From Paenibacillus chondroitinus NBRC 15376 (GTDB taxonomy: Bacteria > Bacillota > Bacilli > Paenibacillales > NBRC-103111): DNA of 64,000 bases. Shown here piece after piece: positions 27,412 to 36,192 of the stretch (its first letter is position 1; every line of letters begins with the position of its first letter). Location of the stretch: contig NZ_BILW01000012.1 in the NCBI RefSeq assembly GCF_004000765.1, forward strand, positions 111,298 through 175,297, written 5' to 3'. Under the pieces are notes generated by a model, which saw only the letters and a program-made list of their open reading frames with translations, was not told where the DNA came from and did no database searches. A program made the position numbers and the translations under genes.

Positions 27412-27451
27412 AGAGCCTTCACCGTCGTCGGTGCTGGGCTCTATTTTTTTC
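27412..27451 (+). terminator. Second terminator in the terC leader
   Basis: AGAGCC and GGCTCT pair around an inner CACC/GGTG hairpin, followed by a run of T. It does not overlap aptamer sequence, so it is an additional attenuation point rather than a direct part of the switch. Confidence 0.75.
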
Positions 27452-27478
27452 AAAAAAATTGCTAAAGGAGTGGTCGTT

Positions 27479-28315
27479 GTGGAATGGTTATCAGCAGGGT
27501 TTTTCGTTTCATTACTCAGCATTATCCTCATTGATTTGGTACTTGCAGGAGATAACGCGATCGTTATCGGTATGGCGGCACGTAATTTGAAAAAGGAAAC
27601 ACAAAAGAAAGTCATCCTTTGGGGAACCGTAGGCGCCATCGTTATTCGCGCTCTTGCGACCCTGGTCGTGGTCACGCTTCTGAAAATTCCCGGACTTCTC
27701 TTGGCGGGTGGCATACTGCTCCTCTGGATCTCGTATAAGCTGCTCAGCGAGAAGAAAAATCACGAACAAGTTGAAGCGAAAAGCAGCATGTGGGCTGCCA
27801 TTCGCACGATTATTATTGCCGACGCCGTCATGGGTCTGGATAACGTCATTGCAGTCGCTGGCGCCGCTCATGGAAATTTCCTGCTCGTCATCATCGGTTT
27901 GCTCGTCAGCGTCCCTATCGTAGTTTGGGGCAGCACCTTGTTCATCAAATGGATTGAAACTTATCCATGGATCATGTATATCGGCGCAGGCGTGCTCGCA
28001 TTAACGGCAGGTAAAATGATTACCGGCGAGAAGTTCCTCTCCCCTTATTTCGCTTCAAATCCGCTTGGCAAATGGCTGCTTATCGGACTGCTCGTCATCA
28101 TCGTGCTTGCCGCAGGCAAATGGTCCAAAATGGTCGGCTACCTCGTGGAAGTCGGAGACCGCGGACAATTAAAACTGCCTAAAGAATTAAGCGATGAAGC
28201 TCAAATTGCTCCGGAAGATCGTTTTACAGTGAAGATGGATTCCCGGGGCAAGTTAATTCTGGTGAAGACAGAAGAGGATGAAAATCCCGATGAAACGATG
28301 CAGCATGCCGGCTGA
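27479..28315 (+). CDS. TerC family integral membrane protein (YkoY/MeeF-like)
   Basis: Predicted membrane metal-handling protein of 278 residues. About seven helices contain the two acidic TerC motifs, IDLVLAGDNAIVIGMA and DAVMGLDNVIAVAGAA, which carry the intramembrane Asp/Asn residues thought to bind metal; a cytosolic tail of 60 residues follows. YkoY-type TerC proteins supply Mn to exported enzymes or export excess Mn, matching the upstream yybP-ykoY riboswitch. The start is GTG at 27479 after AAAGGAGTGG; the open frame upstream is leader RNA, not protein. Confidence 0.9.
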   Translation: MEWLSAGFFVSLLSIILIDLVLAGDNAIVIGMAARNLKKETQKKVILWGTVGAIVIRALATLVVVTLLKIPGLLLAGGILLLWISYKLLSEKKNHEQVEAKSSMWAAIRTIIIADAVMGLDNVIAVAGAAHGNFLLVIIGLLVSVPIVVWGSTLFIKWIETYPWIMYIGAGVLALTAGKMITGEKFLSPYFASNPLGKWLLIGLLVIIVLAAGKWSKMVGYLVEVGDRGQLKLPKELSDEAQIAPEDRFTVKMDSRGKLILVKTEEDENPDETMQHAG

Positions 28316-28403
28316 AAAAGGAGTTTGCCAACAGGCAGCGAAAGTTACTATCATGCAGTAATTAGCAAATGTCATATTCTATAGGGATAAGGATGATTCA
28401 CCA

Positions 28404-28586
28404 ATGACCGAATCCGGTTCTATACTCACATTTATTCTCGTATCCTTCTGCCTAGCCATCATTTTGATTATGAAAAAAGACAGCCTTCCCGCCCAAATGA
28501 AACGATATCTCGCTTTATTGGCAATCGTCATGGTCTCGTTTTCGTTTGTACTCATCTTGATCAGCTTCTTTGGCGCCGGAAAGTAA
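28404..28586 (+). CDS. Small membrane protein of unknown function
   Basis: Protein of 60 residues with two hydrophobic helices (ILTFILVSFCLAIILIM and LALLAIVMVSFSFVLILISFF) separated by a short charged loop KKDSLPAQMKR. AAGGATGA precedes the ATG. It lies 88 bases behind terC and may be on the same transcript; a link to metal handling is possible but unproven. Confidence 0.6.
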   Translation: MTESGSILTFILVSFCLAIILIMKKDSLPAQMKRYLALLAIVMVSFSFVLILISFFGAGK

Positions 28587-28627
28587 ATTTACTTCCTTCC
28601 AGCTTTTTCTTATAATCATAATTGAGT

Positions 28628-28712
28628 GGGTTAACGGTCATACTAGGTGAAAACCATGAAGTGGGTTTAAATCAAGAATCCCCCACTTGGGTATATGCCG
28701 GGAGCGTGACCG
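28628..28712 (+). mobile_element. Probable relic of an IS200/IS605 right end (omega-RNA-like hairpin region)
   Basis: The block contains GGTGAAAACC (a GAAA-capped hairpin), then AAGTGGG, the signature ATCAAGAATCCCCC and the complementary CCCCACTT, all inside an outer inverted pair ACGGTCA/TGACCGT (28634-28640 and 28706-28712). TCAAGAATCCCCC followed by a hairpin is typical of the right end of IS605-group elements encoding TnpB, whose guide RNA ends there. No tnpB reading frame or left end is visible, so this is a remnant or a small non-autonomous copy. The attribution rests on recall of the motif. Confidence 0.5.
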
Positions 28713-28834
28713 TAATGCGCTGGATCTATGTAACTGCAGCAATGGGACTTCTCCTCAGCTCTGTCCCAGCAGCTGATTTGCATGCGAAGGAAAACCGTTT
28801 ACCCCAAATTCAAAACAAGGACAGGAGGGCTCCC

Positions 28835-30625
28835 ATGGCTCAACTATTGGAACGCAAACAAGTACCTGCCGAGCACCGTTGGAATCTGGAAGATTTATTT
28901 GCCGATGCGAAGGCTTGGGAAAAAGAATTTCAGGATGTTAAAGGCTCGATCAGCAAAATCAGCGCCTTCCAAGGAAAACTTAACGACGCCGCTGCCGTCA
29001 AGCAATGTTTCCAGTTGGAAGATGAGGTCTCTCTGAAGACAGAAAGACTTTATGTGTATGCCAACATGAAACATCATGAAGATACAGCAGAGCCTACTTT
29101 CCAGGCCTTATCCGATAAATCGAAAAAAATCAGTGTCGAAGTGGGCGAAGCTCTTTCCTTCATTTCGCCGGAAATTTTAAGTTTATCCGATGAAAAACTG
29201 CAGCAATTGGTCAATGATCCTTCTTTATCTTTTTATAAAGACACGCTCGAAGAAATGATTCGCCAGAAGCCGCACACGCTTTCCAAAGAGCAAGAAGCAC
29301 TTCTGGCTCAAGCAGGCAATATGGCGGGAGCGCCGAGCACGATCTTCGGCATGCTGAACAACGCCGATTTGAAGTTCCCTAAAGTAAAGAACGAAAAAGG
29401 CGAGGAAGTTGAGCTCACCCATGGAAGCTACATTCAATTCCTGGAGAGCCGTGATCCGGAAGTTCGAAAAAATGCCTTCCATGCCGTTTACGAAACTTAC
29501 CGCAACAACAAGAACACGATTGGCGCAACGCTCAGCGCGAATATTAATAAAAATATTTTTTATGCCAAAGCGCGTCACTATCCTTCCGTTCTGGAATCGA
29601 CCCTTTTCGGCGATAACATCAAGAAGGAAGTCTACACGAACTTAATTTCCACCATTCACGACTCTCTGCCTGAGCTGCAGCGTTATTTGAAGCTCCGCAA
29701 AAAGCTGCTGAAAGTCGATGAATTACATATGTATGACCTCTTTGCTCCGCTGGTTGAAGAGTTCAAAATGGATATCACCTACCAGCAAGCCAAAGAAGAA
29801 ATCAAGAAAAGCCTGGCTCCGCTTGGCGAAAATTACTTGAAAATTCTTCAAGACGGCTTCGACAACCACTGGATCGACGTTTATGAGAACAAGAATAAGC
29901 GTAACGGTGCGTACAGCTGGGGTGCCTACGGTACACATCCTTATGTGCTGCTCAACCATAAAGACAATTTAAACAGCATGTTCACGCTGACGCACGAAAT
30001 GGGTCATGCCATCCACTCCTATTTGTCCGACGAAAATCAAGAATACCGCTATGCGCAGTATACGATTTTCCTTGCAGAGGTCGCTTCTACCCTGAACGAG
30101 GCGCTCCTCATGGACTATTTATTGAAACGTGTGACGGATCCAAAAGAGAAGCTCTATCTGCTGACTTATTATGCGGATCAATTCCGTACTACGGTATTCC
30201 GTCAAACGATGTTTGCCGAGTTCGAAATGATTACCCATGAGAAATCGGAGCAAGGCGAGTCGCTTACGCCTCAAGAGTTCAGTGAAATCTATTACGGCTT
30301 GAATAAGCTGTACCATGGCAATGACATGGTTGTGGATCAGGATATTGAGATGGAATGGGCGCGTATTCCTCATTTCTATAACAGCTTTTATGTCTACAAA
30401 TACGCAACTGGCTTCTCGGCAGCAACCAGCTTTGCGAAGCAAATCTTGGATGAAGGCCAGCCAGCCGTTGACCGTTACTTGGGCTTCCTGAAAAGCGGCG
30501 GCAGCGACTACTCGCTGAACATCCTGAAAAAAGCCGGCGTTGACATGTCGACACCGGAGCCGATCAAGCAAGCCATGAGCGTCTTCAGCTCTTTGCTCGA
30601 TCAGATGGAAGAGCTTACGAAGTAA
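28835..30625 (+). CDS. pepF: Oligoendopeptidase F (M3 family)
   Basis: Zinc metallopeptidase of 596 residues, the normal PepF length, degrading oligopeptides of roughly 7-17 residues in the cytosol. The zinc site HEMGHAIHSYLS (HExxH) lies near residue 387, with the third ligand Glu in FLAEVASTLNEALL. The N-terminal PepF helical domain (PAEHRWNLEDLF) is intact. ATG at 28835 follows AGGAGGG. The frame stays open upstream to 28622, and an in-frame ATG at 28715 with GGGAG would add a signal-like peptide; that form is considered unlikely but worth testing. Confidence 0.94.
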   Translation: MAQLLERKQVPAEHRWNLEDLFADAKAWEKEFQDVKGSISKISAFQGKLNDAAAVKQCFQLEDEVSLKTERLYVYANMKHHEDTAEPTFQALSDKSKKISVEVGEALSFISPEILSLSDEKLQQLVNDPSLSFYKDTLEEMIRQKPHTLSKEQEALLAQAGNMAGAPSTIFGMLNNADLKFPKVKNEKGEEVELTHGSYIQFLESRDPEVRKNAFHAVYETYRNNKNTIGATLSANINKNIFYAKARHYPSVLESTLFGDNIKKEVYTNLISTIHDSLPELQRYLKLRKKLLKVDELHMYDLFAPLVEEFKMDITYQQAKEEIKKSLAPLGENYLKILQDGFDNHWIDVYENKNKRNGAYSWGAYGTHPYVLLNHKDNLNSMFTLTHEMGHAIHSYLSDENQEYRYAQYTIFLAEVASTLNEALLMDYLLKRVTDPKEKLYLLTYYADQFRTTVFRQTMFAEFEMITHEKSEQGESLTPQEFSEIYYGLNKLYHGNDMVVDQDIEMEWARIPHFYNSFYVYKYATGFSAATSFAKQILDEGQPAVDRYLGFLKSGGSDYSLNILKKAGVDMSTPEPIKQAMSVFSSLLDQMEELTK

Positions 30626-30689
30626 GTGAACGAGTGAGGTTGGAGGCCCGAGCCTTCAACCTTTTCTCCTTGGAAAGGATGAATGTTGG

Positions 30690-30998
30690 ATGAAGATGCA
30701 ATGGATTCTGATCTGCGCATTAATATTCGCCCTCCTCACAGCCGTTTTTGCGGTTGTGAATGTCGAACCGGTGCAAGTAAATTTCATATTTGCCCAAACA
30801 TCCACGCCACTCATTCTCGTTATTTTAACCTCCACCTTATTAGGCGGTCTGATTGTCGGCCTCTTCGGAATGGTTCGTCAGTACAAGCTGAATCGTAAAG
30901 TCAAGCACTTGGAAAAACAGCTGCAAGACGCCGTCTCGCCTCCAGCCGAGCAGCCGGTGAGAGAAACAGCCGGCGAGGCTTCGCCTACCGTGCATTAA
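30690..30998 (+). CDS. LapA-like DUF1049 membrane protein
   Basis: Small membrane protein of 102 residues with two helices (WILICALIFALLTAVFAVVN and TPLILVILTSTLLGGLIVGLFG) separated by the typical VEPVQVNFIFAQTSTP loop, then a coiled-coil tail. This is the LapA/DUF1049 pattern; Gram-negative relatives help lipopolysaccharide assembly, but the role in Gram-positives is unknown. AAAGGATG lies upstream. It ends in a long terminator shared with the convergent DUF92 gene. Confidence 0.85.
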   Translation: MKMQWILICALIFALLTAVFAVVNVEPVQVNFIFAQTSTPLILVILTSTLLGGLIVGLFGMVRQYKLNRKVKHLEKQLQDAVSPPAEQPVRETAGEASPTVH

Positions 30999-31003
30999 TG
31001 CTA

Positions 31004-31062
31004 AAAAAGTGCAGCAAATCTATTGAATTCGAAAATTCATAAATTTGCTGCACTTTTTTTAT
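31004..31062 (+). terminator. Long bidirectional terminator
   Basis: AAAAAAGTGCAGCAAAT (31004-31020) is perfectly complementary over 17 bp to ATTTGCTGCACTTTTTT (31044-31060), with a smaller GAATT/AATTC hairpin in the loop. It overlaps the stop of the DUF92 gene. Confidence 0.9.
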
Positions 31063-31877
31063 AGCTGCGTCGATATAAGTAATAATACGTAGCACACTAC
31101 GCCTCCAATCAGCGAGGAGAGTGCATTTACCCGGTCATTGGTCATGAAGTGGAAGCCGCGTATTTGCTTCGCATTTTGACCACAGTGAACTTCTTTCTCA
31201 ATTGTTTTCCCGCATACCGTACAATGGTACATGACCTGCCAAGTTGCCCCTAACCATGAATCAGCTAAGGAACCGAGCAAACCTGAGAGGGCACCGAATA
31301 GAATTAAAACAGGAGTTGCGACTGTTTCGTAGTCCATATCGCCGATGGTGCTGAACCAACCGCTGAGCCATCCAATGAAAGCTCCTCCCACCACAGAAGC
31401 CAGCACGCCAATGGTGCTGATGCCACCTGATGTTCCAGCAGGAACACGCTTGCCATTAAGAATCGACCTCGGCTCAGATGAGCTCATTCCGCCAATTTCC
31501 GTGGCCCACGTGTCCGCTGTGACGGTTGCCATCACGCCAACGAACAACACCCACCAAACAGGATCAGGCCAAATCGCATTGCCTATACACAGTAATAAGC
31601 CCAAACCGCCGTTAGCCGCAACCTGCCCGGCATCTCGCCTTCCGCCTTTGGCATAACCGCTTTCCGCAGCGGCCTTGCGCTGATGCTTAAGCTTCGACAA
31701 CACGCTAGACGAAATAAAAAAGGCGATCAGCGTCCCAAACCAAGCTAAGCTGCCAAATACAAACATCAAGGTCCCAAGAATAACCGCAGAAATCAAACCT
31801 GATACAGAGAGGGATCCTCTCCAGTAGGCAGCGCCTGCAATAAGCAAACTGCCGGCTAAACCCCAAATCCATTCCAT
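31059..31877 (-). CDS. DUF92 family membrane protein
   Basis: Integral membrane protein of 272 residues with about six helices. It carries the DUF92 features TADTWATEIG, GTSGGISTIGVLAS and GSLADSWLGATWQ, followed by a CTVCGK...HCG cysteine segment that may bind metal and a final helix. Plant and cyanobacterial relatives phosphorylate phytyl phosphate (VTE6), so a polyprenyl-phosphate kinase role is conceivable. GAGGTG precedes the ATG. The gene stands alone. Confidence 0.87.
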   Translation of the reverse strand: MEWIWGLAGSLLIAGAAYWRGSLSVSGLISAVILGTLMFVFGSLAWFGTLIAFFISSSVLSKLKHQRKAAAESGYAKGGRRDAGQVAANGGLGLLLCIGNAIWPDPVWWVLFVGVMATVTADTWATEIGGMSSSEPRSILNGKRVPAGTSGGISTIGVLASVVGGAFIGWLSGWFSTIGDMDYETVATPVLILFGALSGLLGSLADSWLGATWQVMYHCTVCGKTIEKEVHCGQNAKQIRGFHFMTNDRVNALSSLIGGVVCYVLLLISTQL

Positions 31878-32052
31878 TTGAACACCTCAATTTCCAACTA
31901 TTATTTTAGCATAGCACAGTCTTGGGAATCATCCCGAGCGAACTCTACTATTTTTCGACAAAATCAATCATTTTTCGTAAGATTCTAGCAGGAAGTTAAC
32001 CTTTTTACGAGAATAATATGGTAAGATAATTTCCGAAAGCTAGGAGGCTGCC

Positions 32053-33243
32053 ATGGATAACGACCAGATTACAACTAGATCCCAGATAAAAAATGACTTG
32101 GATCCGCAAGAAATGCTGCGCGTTATTTTTGATTATGCAGCCAAAATTGCCAATGAACGAGTACTCGAGAATGTCCTTATGTTGATGGCGGATATGGGCC
32201 GGGAAATGATTGTCTCTGATCGCTGTACGGTTTGGCTGCTGGATAAGAGTAAGAATGAGCTCTGGTCCAAAGTGGCTCATGGACTCGATGAGATTCGTAT
32301 CCCCAGCACGGCAGGACTTGTCGGTTATGCGGTCACGCATGATAAAGCTGTATTTATTGATGACGCCTACACGAATGAACAATATAAAACCTACTTGCTT
32401 AATGGCGCACTGCGAACGGATCAGCAAACAGGCTACCGCACGAAAGCCTTGATGGTTATTCCGTTCCGCGACAGTCAGGGCGAAATCATGGGCGCTTACC
32501 AGGCCATTAATAAACTAACGGAATGCCAGCAATTTTCGGATAAAGATATGGAATATTTAACACTGGCCTCCTCTTATGCGGGCAAATCTTTAGAATCTGC
32601 GCTGCTCACCAATGAGATTGAAGCGACCCAGAAAGAAATTATTTTCCGTATGGGCGAAATTGGCGAGAGCCGGTCCAAAGAAACGGGGAACCACGTTAAG
32701 CGTGTAGCCGAGTATTCCTATATCCTTGCACGTGGATTAGGCATGAGTATGGAAGAGTCGGAACTTCTCAAAATTGCTTCACCCATGCATGATATCGGCA
32801 AGGTAGCGATTCCCGACAGTGTGCTCAACAAACCGGGCAAATTAACCGATGAAGAGTTCAAATTAATGCAAAATCACACCGTGATCGGCTATAATCTGCT
32901 CAAAAACTCCAACCGTCACATTCTCAAAACGGCGGCGGTGGTCGCCTATGAGCATCACGAGAAATGGAATGGTCGCGGATATCCCCGAGGAATCAAAGGT
33001 GAAGACATTCACATCTACGGGCGTATTACCGCGATTGCTGACGTTTTCGATGCGCTTGGCAGCGAGCGTGTCTACAAAAAAGCGTGGGACTTAGATCGCA
33101 TCCTACAGCTTTTCACCGAAGAGCGGGGCGAACATTTTGACCCTCAAGTTGTTGATGTCTTTTTTGAACAATTACCGGCGATCCTTCACGCGCGGGAACA
33201 ATATGCCGATAGTGCGCTGGAGGACTCGGCAGATGTACAATAA
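32053..33243 (+). CDS. GAF and HD-GYP domain protein, predicted c-di-GMP phosphodiesterase
   Basis: Signalling protein of 396 residues. Residues 15-190 form a GAF sensor (RCTVWLLDKSKNELWSKVA, GLVGYAVTHDKAVFIDDAY); residues 210-370 form an HD-GYP domain with HDIGKVAIPD, the following NHTVIGYNLL and YEHHEKWNGRGYPRG containing the HHExxxGxGYP signature. HD-GYP enzymes hydrolyse c-di-GMP to GMP. No transmembrane segment is seen, so it is cytosolic. TAGGAGG precedes ATG. Its role ties in with the GEMM-I riboswitch found 12 kb downstream, although a direct link is only inference. Confidence 0.93.
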   Translation: MDNDQITTRSQIKNDLDPQEMLRVIFDYAAKIANERVLENVLMLMADMGREMIVSDRCTVWLLDKSKNELWSKVAHGLDEIRIPSTAGLVGYAVTHDKAVFIDDAYTNEQYKTYLLNGALRTDQQTGYRTKALMVIPFRDSQGEIMGAYQAINKLTECQQFSDKDMEYLTLASSYAGKSLESALLTNEIEATQKEIIFRMGEIGESRSKETGNHVKRVAEYSYILARGLGMSMEESELLKIASPMHDIGKVAIPDSVLNKPGKLTDEEFKLMQNHTVIGYNLLKNSNRHILKTAAVVAYEHHEKWNGRGYPRGIKGEDIHIYGRITAIADVFDALGSERVYKKAWDLDRILQLFTEERGEHFDPQVVDVFFEQLPAILHAREQYADSALEDSADVQ

Positions 33244-33297
33244 AAAGGGCAAATCTCTCGGTCAACGATGACCGCAAGAGACTGCCCTTTTTGTTTT
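33242..33297 (+). terminator. Terminator between HD-GYP and FAH genes
   Basis: AAAAAGGGCA and TGCCCTTTTT pair, with inner GTCA/TGAC and CTCT/AGAG pairs. Symmetric tracts suit the convergent genes. Confidence 0.85.
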
Positions 33298-33919
33298 ATA
33301 CGCGAATGGTTACTGCCCCGAATACCTCTTCGCCCCACGTTAATTCCAAGATATCACCATTATTTACAGGTCCAACGCCTTCAGGAGTTCCCGTGTAAAT
33401 GATATCGCCTACGCCCAGCCCGTAATGCTTAGCGATGAAATCGATGATCGTTTGCAAATCGAAAATCATATTGCTGATGTTGCCGTTCTGAACGACTTGG
33501 CCATTCTGGCGAAGCTGGAAGTTCTCTTCCGTCAGTTTGGAAGTCCCCGGGAACGGGCGGAATTCCGTGAGTGGCGCTGACTTCAGGAACCCTTTGGCCG
33601 GCAGCCAAGGTTGGCCTTTTTTCTTAATGACAGACTGTACGTCTCTTAGCGTAAAATCGATGCCAAGTGCATACTTGTCAACAATTTCATCAACCTGAAT
33701 GCCTTCACGATAAGGCTTCGCGATATGCAGCACCAATTCAGCTTCATAGTGAATTTCGCCTTGATCGCCTGGAAGCTTCAGCTCCCCGCCACTCATATCC
33801 GCCAAGGCATGCGTTGGTTTGGTAAAAATCATCGGCTGATCCGGAACATCATTCCCCAGCTCGGCAGCGTGTGCCCGGTAATTGCGTCCTACACAATAAA
33901 TATTGCGAATATCTGTCAT
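33296..33919 (-). CDS. Fumarylacetoacetate hydrolase family protein
   Basis: Metal-dependent hydrolase or decarboxylase of 207 residues, shaped as the C-terminal FAH domain. The metal site is visible in EIHYEAELVLHI (Glu-x-Glu) with the later Asp in YALGIDFTLRDVQ; KKGQPWLPAKGFLKSAPL and YTGTPEGVGPV complete the active site. Relatives include oxaloacetate decarboxylases and acylpyruvases; the substrate is not evident. GAGGAG precedes the ATG. It is only 17 bases downstream of the CapA-like gene and may share its transcript. Confidence 0.9.
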   Translation of the reverse strand: MTDIRNIYCVGRNYRAHAAELGNDVPDQPMIFTKPTHALADMSGGELKLPGDQGEIHYEAELVLHIAKPYREGIQVDEIVDKYALGIDFTLRDVQSVIKKKGQPWLPAKGFLKSAPLTEFRPFPGTSKLTEENFQLRQNGQVVQNGNISNMIFDLQTIIDFIAKHYGLGVGDIIYTGTPEGVGPVNNGDILELTWGEEVFGAVTIRV

Positions 33920-33936
33920 GTCGTTATCTCCTCACA

Positions 33937-35184
33937 TTATTTCTTGCTAACATTACCTTCGGCATCAACTTTGGAACCAATCGAAATTTGGCTTAATCGC
34001 TGGAACAGCTTGGAGCCGTCTTCCGAATTCATAGGTGTTGGAAGTGCGAATTTGCTTAAAATAGGGACAAGATGAATATTGCACGCTTTATCTTTCGAGC
34101 AGGACGCTTCCAAGATAACCGTTTCCCATGTCTTCGAAACATCGTTTGTGGTAAATATAAAATTGCCTAAGCTATATGCGATCCATTTGCCTTTGTACTG
34201 CTCAAAACCTTGTAACACATGCGGATGGCCGCCAACGACCAAATCTGCGCCGGCATCAATATAGCGGTGTGCCAAATCCGTCTGATACTTGTCCGGATGA
34301 TCGCTTCGCTCGACGCCCCAATGTGCAACAACGACAACAAGATCGGCGCTCTCTTTCGCTTTTTGAATGGCTTCGACTGGCGGCTTGTAATTGTAAGTTT
34401 CCGCTACTCCGATACGCCCGGGACCTGCTTTCCAAGAGGCCTCCGGAACAACACGGCTAAAGCCGAAGAAGGCGATTTTCATGCCGTTTTTTTCCATTAT
34501 GACAGGCTGATAGGCTTCATTCAAATCATTGCCCGCTCCCATGCGCTTAATACCCTCTTGATCCAGCGCATTCATCGTATCCTGCAAACCATCAGGGCCA
34601 TAATCCATGACATGGTTATTCGCTAAATTAACAAGATCAATGCCGGCATCCTTAAGCGGAGGTAAAGCCAAAGGCGATGAGCGGTAAACGTAATCCTTTT
34701 TCTGTTCCGTACCTTTAGTTGTTATAGGTGTTTCCAAATTCGCGATGGTGAAATCCGGTTTGGTCAAATAGTCTTTTACATTCGTATAAGGATAATCATA
34801 GCCTTTTTGTTTCACAATATCTTCTACCTTAGAAGCTAACATCACATCGCCAACAAAAGTGAGATTCACTTGTCCGCTACTGCCCGCTTGCTTGTCCGAA
34901 ACTTCCGGTGATGACGACGGTACGATTGCGTTTGCTGTAGCTGCAGGACTGGGCTGGCTACTTGCGGCATTCGTCGGTTGAGGCGAGTTTACGGACACCA
35001 ATGGTAAAGATGCCTCTTGTTCTTCGGTAGTTTTGCTATTCGATGTCCAATAGGATGCACCAATTCCAATCGCGAAACAAGCAACGGCAGCCAAAGTGAG
35101 TCCTCCGATCATTTTCAGCGGAGTTTTCTTCTGAGGCGCACGCACTACCTTCACTTTACGGTGACGCTCTACTCTGGATTCCAT
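33937..35184 (-). CDS. CapA family protein (PGA_cap metallophosphatase-like)
   Basis: Membrane-anchored protein of 415 residues: a basic N-terminus, one helix (MIGGLTLAAVACFAIGIGAS), a Ser/Pro/Ala-rich linker and a PGA_cap domain from residue 105 (VNLTFVGDVMLASKVE, IANLETPIT, LANNHVMDYG, VVVAHWGVERSD, VVGGHPHVLQGFE). The domain is a calcineurin-like metallophosphatase fold; CapA proteins take part in poly-gamma-glutamate capsule export, but lone copies like this one have unknown roles. AAGGGGAAGG precedes the ATG. No capB/capC is nearby. Confidence 0.9.
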   Translation of the reverse strand: MESRVERHRKVKVVRAPQKKTPLKMIGGLTLAAVACFAIGIGASYWTSNSKTTEEQEASLPLVSVNSPQPTNAASSQPSPAATANAIVPSSSPEVSDKQAGSSGQVNLTFVGDVMLASKVEDIVKQKGYDYPYTNVKDYLTKPDFTIANLETPITTKGTEQKKDYVYRSSPLALPPLKDAGIDLVNLANNHVMDYGPDGLQDTMNALDQEGIKRMGAGNDLNEAYQPVIMEKNGMKIAFFGFSRVVPEASWKAGPGRIGVAETYNYKPPVEAIQKAKESADLVVVVAHWGVERSDHPDKYQTDLAHRYIDAGADLVVGGHPHVLQGFEQYKGKWIAYSLGNFIFTTNDVSKTWETVILEASCSKDKACNIHLVPILSKFALPTPMNSEDGSKLFQRLSQISIGSKVDAEGNVSKK

Positions 35185-35336
35185 TCAAAACCTTCCCCTT
35201 TCCCCCACAAATTATAGCAGAAGAATCTAGCATTGGGTAATAGTCAAGGACACTCATTTTCAGAATGGAATCCGTATGATATAACAGAAGCAATGAGATT
35301 CACACTTGAGACCAGCACGGAAAGGAATTCATCGTT

Positions 35337-36110
35337 TTGGAAAAAATAGCGATTATTTCAGATATCCATGGAAATTTGCCTGCATTAGAAGCAGTAATTG
35401 CTGATATCAAATTGCGAGGCATTAAGCGAATCTATTGCTTAGGCGATCTCGTTGGCAAAGGACCTGATTCGGCAGCCGTTGTTGACACGATACAAAGAAC
35501 CTGCGAGGTTGTCATACAGGGAAATTGGGACTTAGGCATCAATAGGCCGCAAGACCAGCCGGCAGGCTTTTGGCAGCAGCAGCAGTTAGGGCCTGAAAGG
35601 CTTGCTTATTTGGCAGAACTGCCATTCTCCTTTGATTTTTACCTTAGCGGCAAACTGTTCCGTTTATTTCATGCTTCCTCACAAAGTGTTTACCATCGTG
35701 TAAAGCGTAAATCTTCCAAAAAAGAACGTCTGGCACTGTTTCAAAATACAGAAATGACCGGTGCGGCTCCTAACGGAAAGCTGCCCGATATTGTTGGCTA
35801 CGGGGATATTCACATCCCTTTTTTGATTACGATGAAAAACCCTTCGGAAAAGAGCGTTACAACGAGTTCCGACAGCGGTCTAATGCTCTTTAACGTGGGC
35901 AGTGTAGGCATTCCCTATGATGGCATTCCACAAGCCTGCTACTGTGTTCTGGAGGGCAATATGAATAGTCAGTTACAAGCAGGATTTTCCCTACAATATG
36001 TACGCGTACCGTATGATATCGACTATGCCATCAGTAGAGCTCACGCTGTGCATATGCCAGAGGCTGAGCGCTATGCGCTTGAGATTTCAACGGGGCTGGT
36101 GCACAAGTAA
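35337..36110 (+). CDS. Metallophosphoesterase (YfcE/calcineurin-like)
   Basis: Cytosolic phosphoesterase of 257 residues. The dimetal site is visible as ISDIHGNLPAL, LGDLVGKGP, GNWD (in place of the usual GNHD), and GYGDIHIPF plus NVGSVG near the end. GNWD replaces the catalytic His by Trp, which could lower activity. Start is TTG at 35337 with AAAGGAA upstream. The substrate is unknown. Confidence 0.82.
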   Translation: MEKIAIISDIHGNLPALEAVIADIKLRGIKRIYCLGDLVGKGPDSAAVVDTIQRTCEVVIQGNWDLGINRPQDQPAGFWQQQQLGPERLAYLAELPFSFDFYLSGKLFRLFHASSQSVYHRVKRKSSKKERLALFQNTEMTGAAPNGKLPDIVGYGDIHIPFLITMKNPSEKSVTTSSDSGLMLFNVGSVGIPYDGIPQACYCVLEGNMNSQLQAGFSLQYVRVPYDIDYAISRAHAVHMPEAERYALEISTGLVHK

Positions 36111-36192
36111 GGGATTGAACAAAAAATTATTATGGAAATTAATTCCACTACATGCTAATATAGGTTCATCATTGAAAGCGAGGATGCCCTCC

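Noticed and set aside
27344..27478. N-terminal extension of the TerC frame
   Set aside because: This stretch encodes the riboswitch aptamer end and two terminators; the GTG at 27479 has the ribosome site.
35998..36192. Upstream part of the open frame before the 72-aa membrane protein
   Set aside because: It overlaps the end of the phosphoesterase gene in another frame and lacks a ribosome site; the start is placed at 36193.
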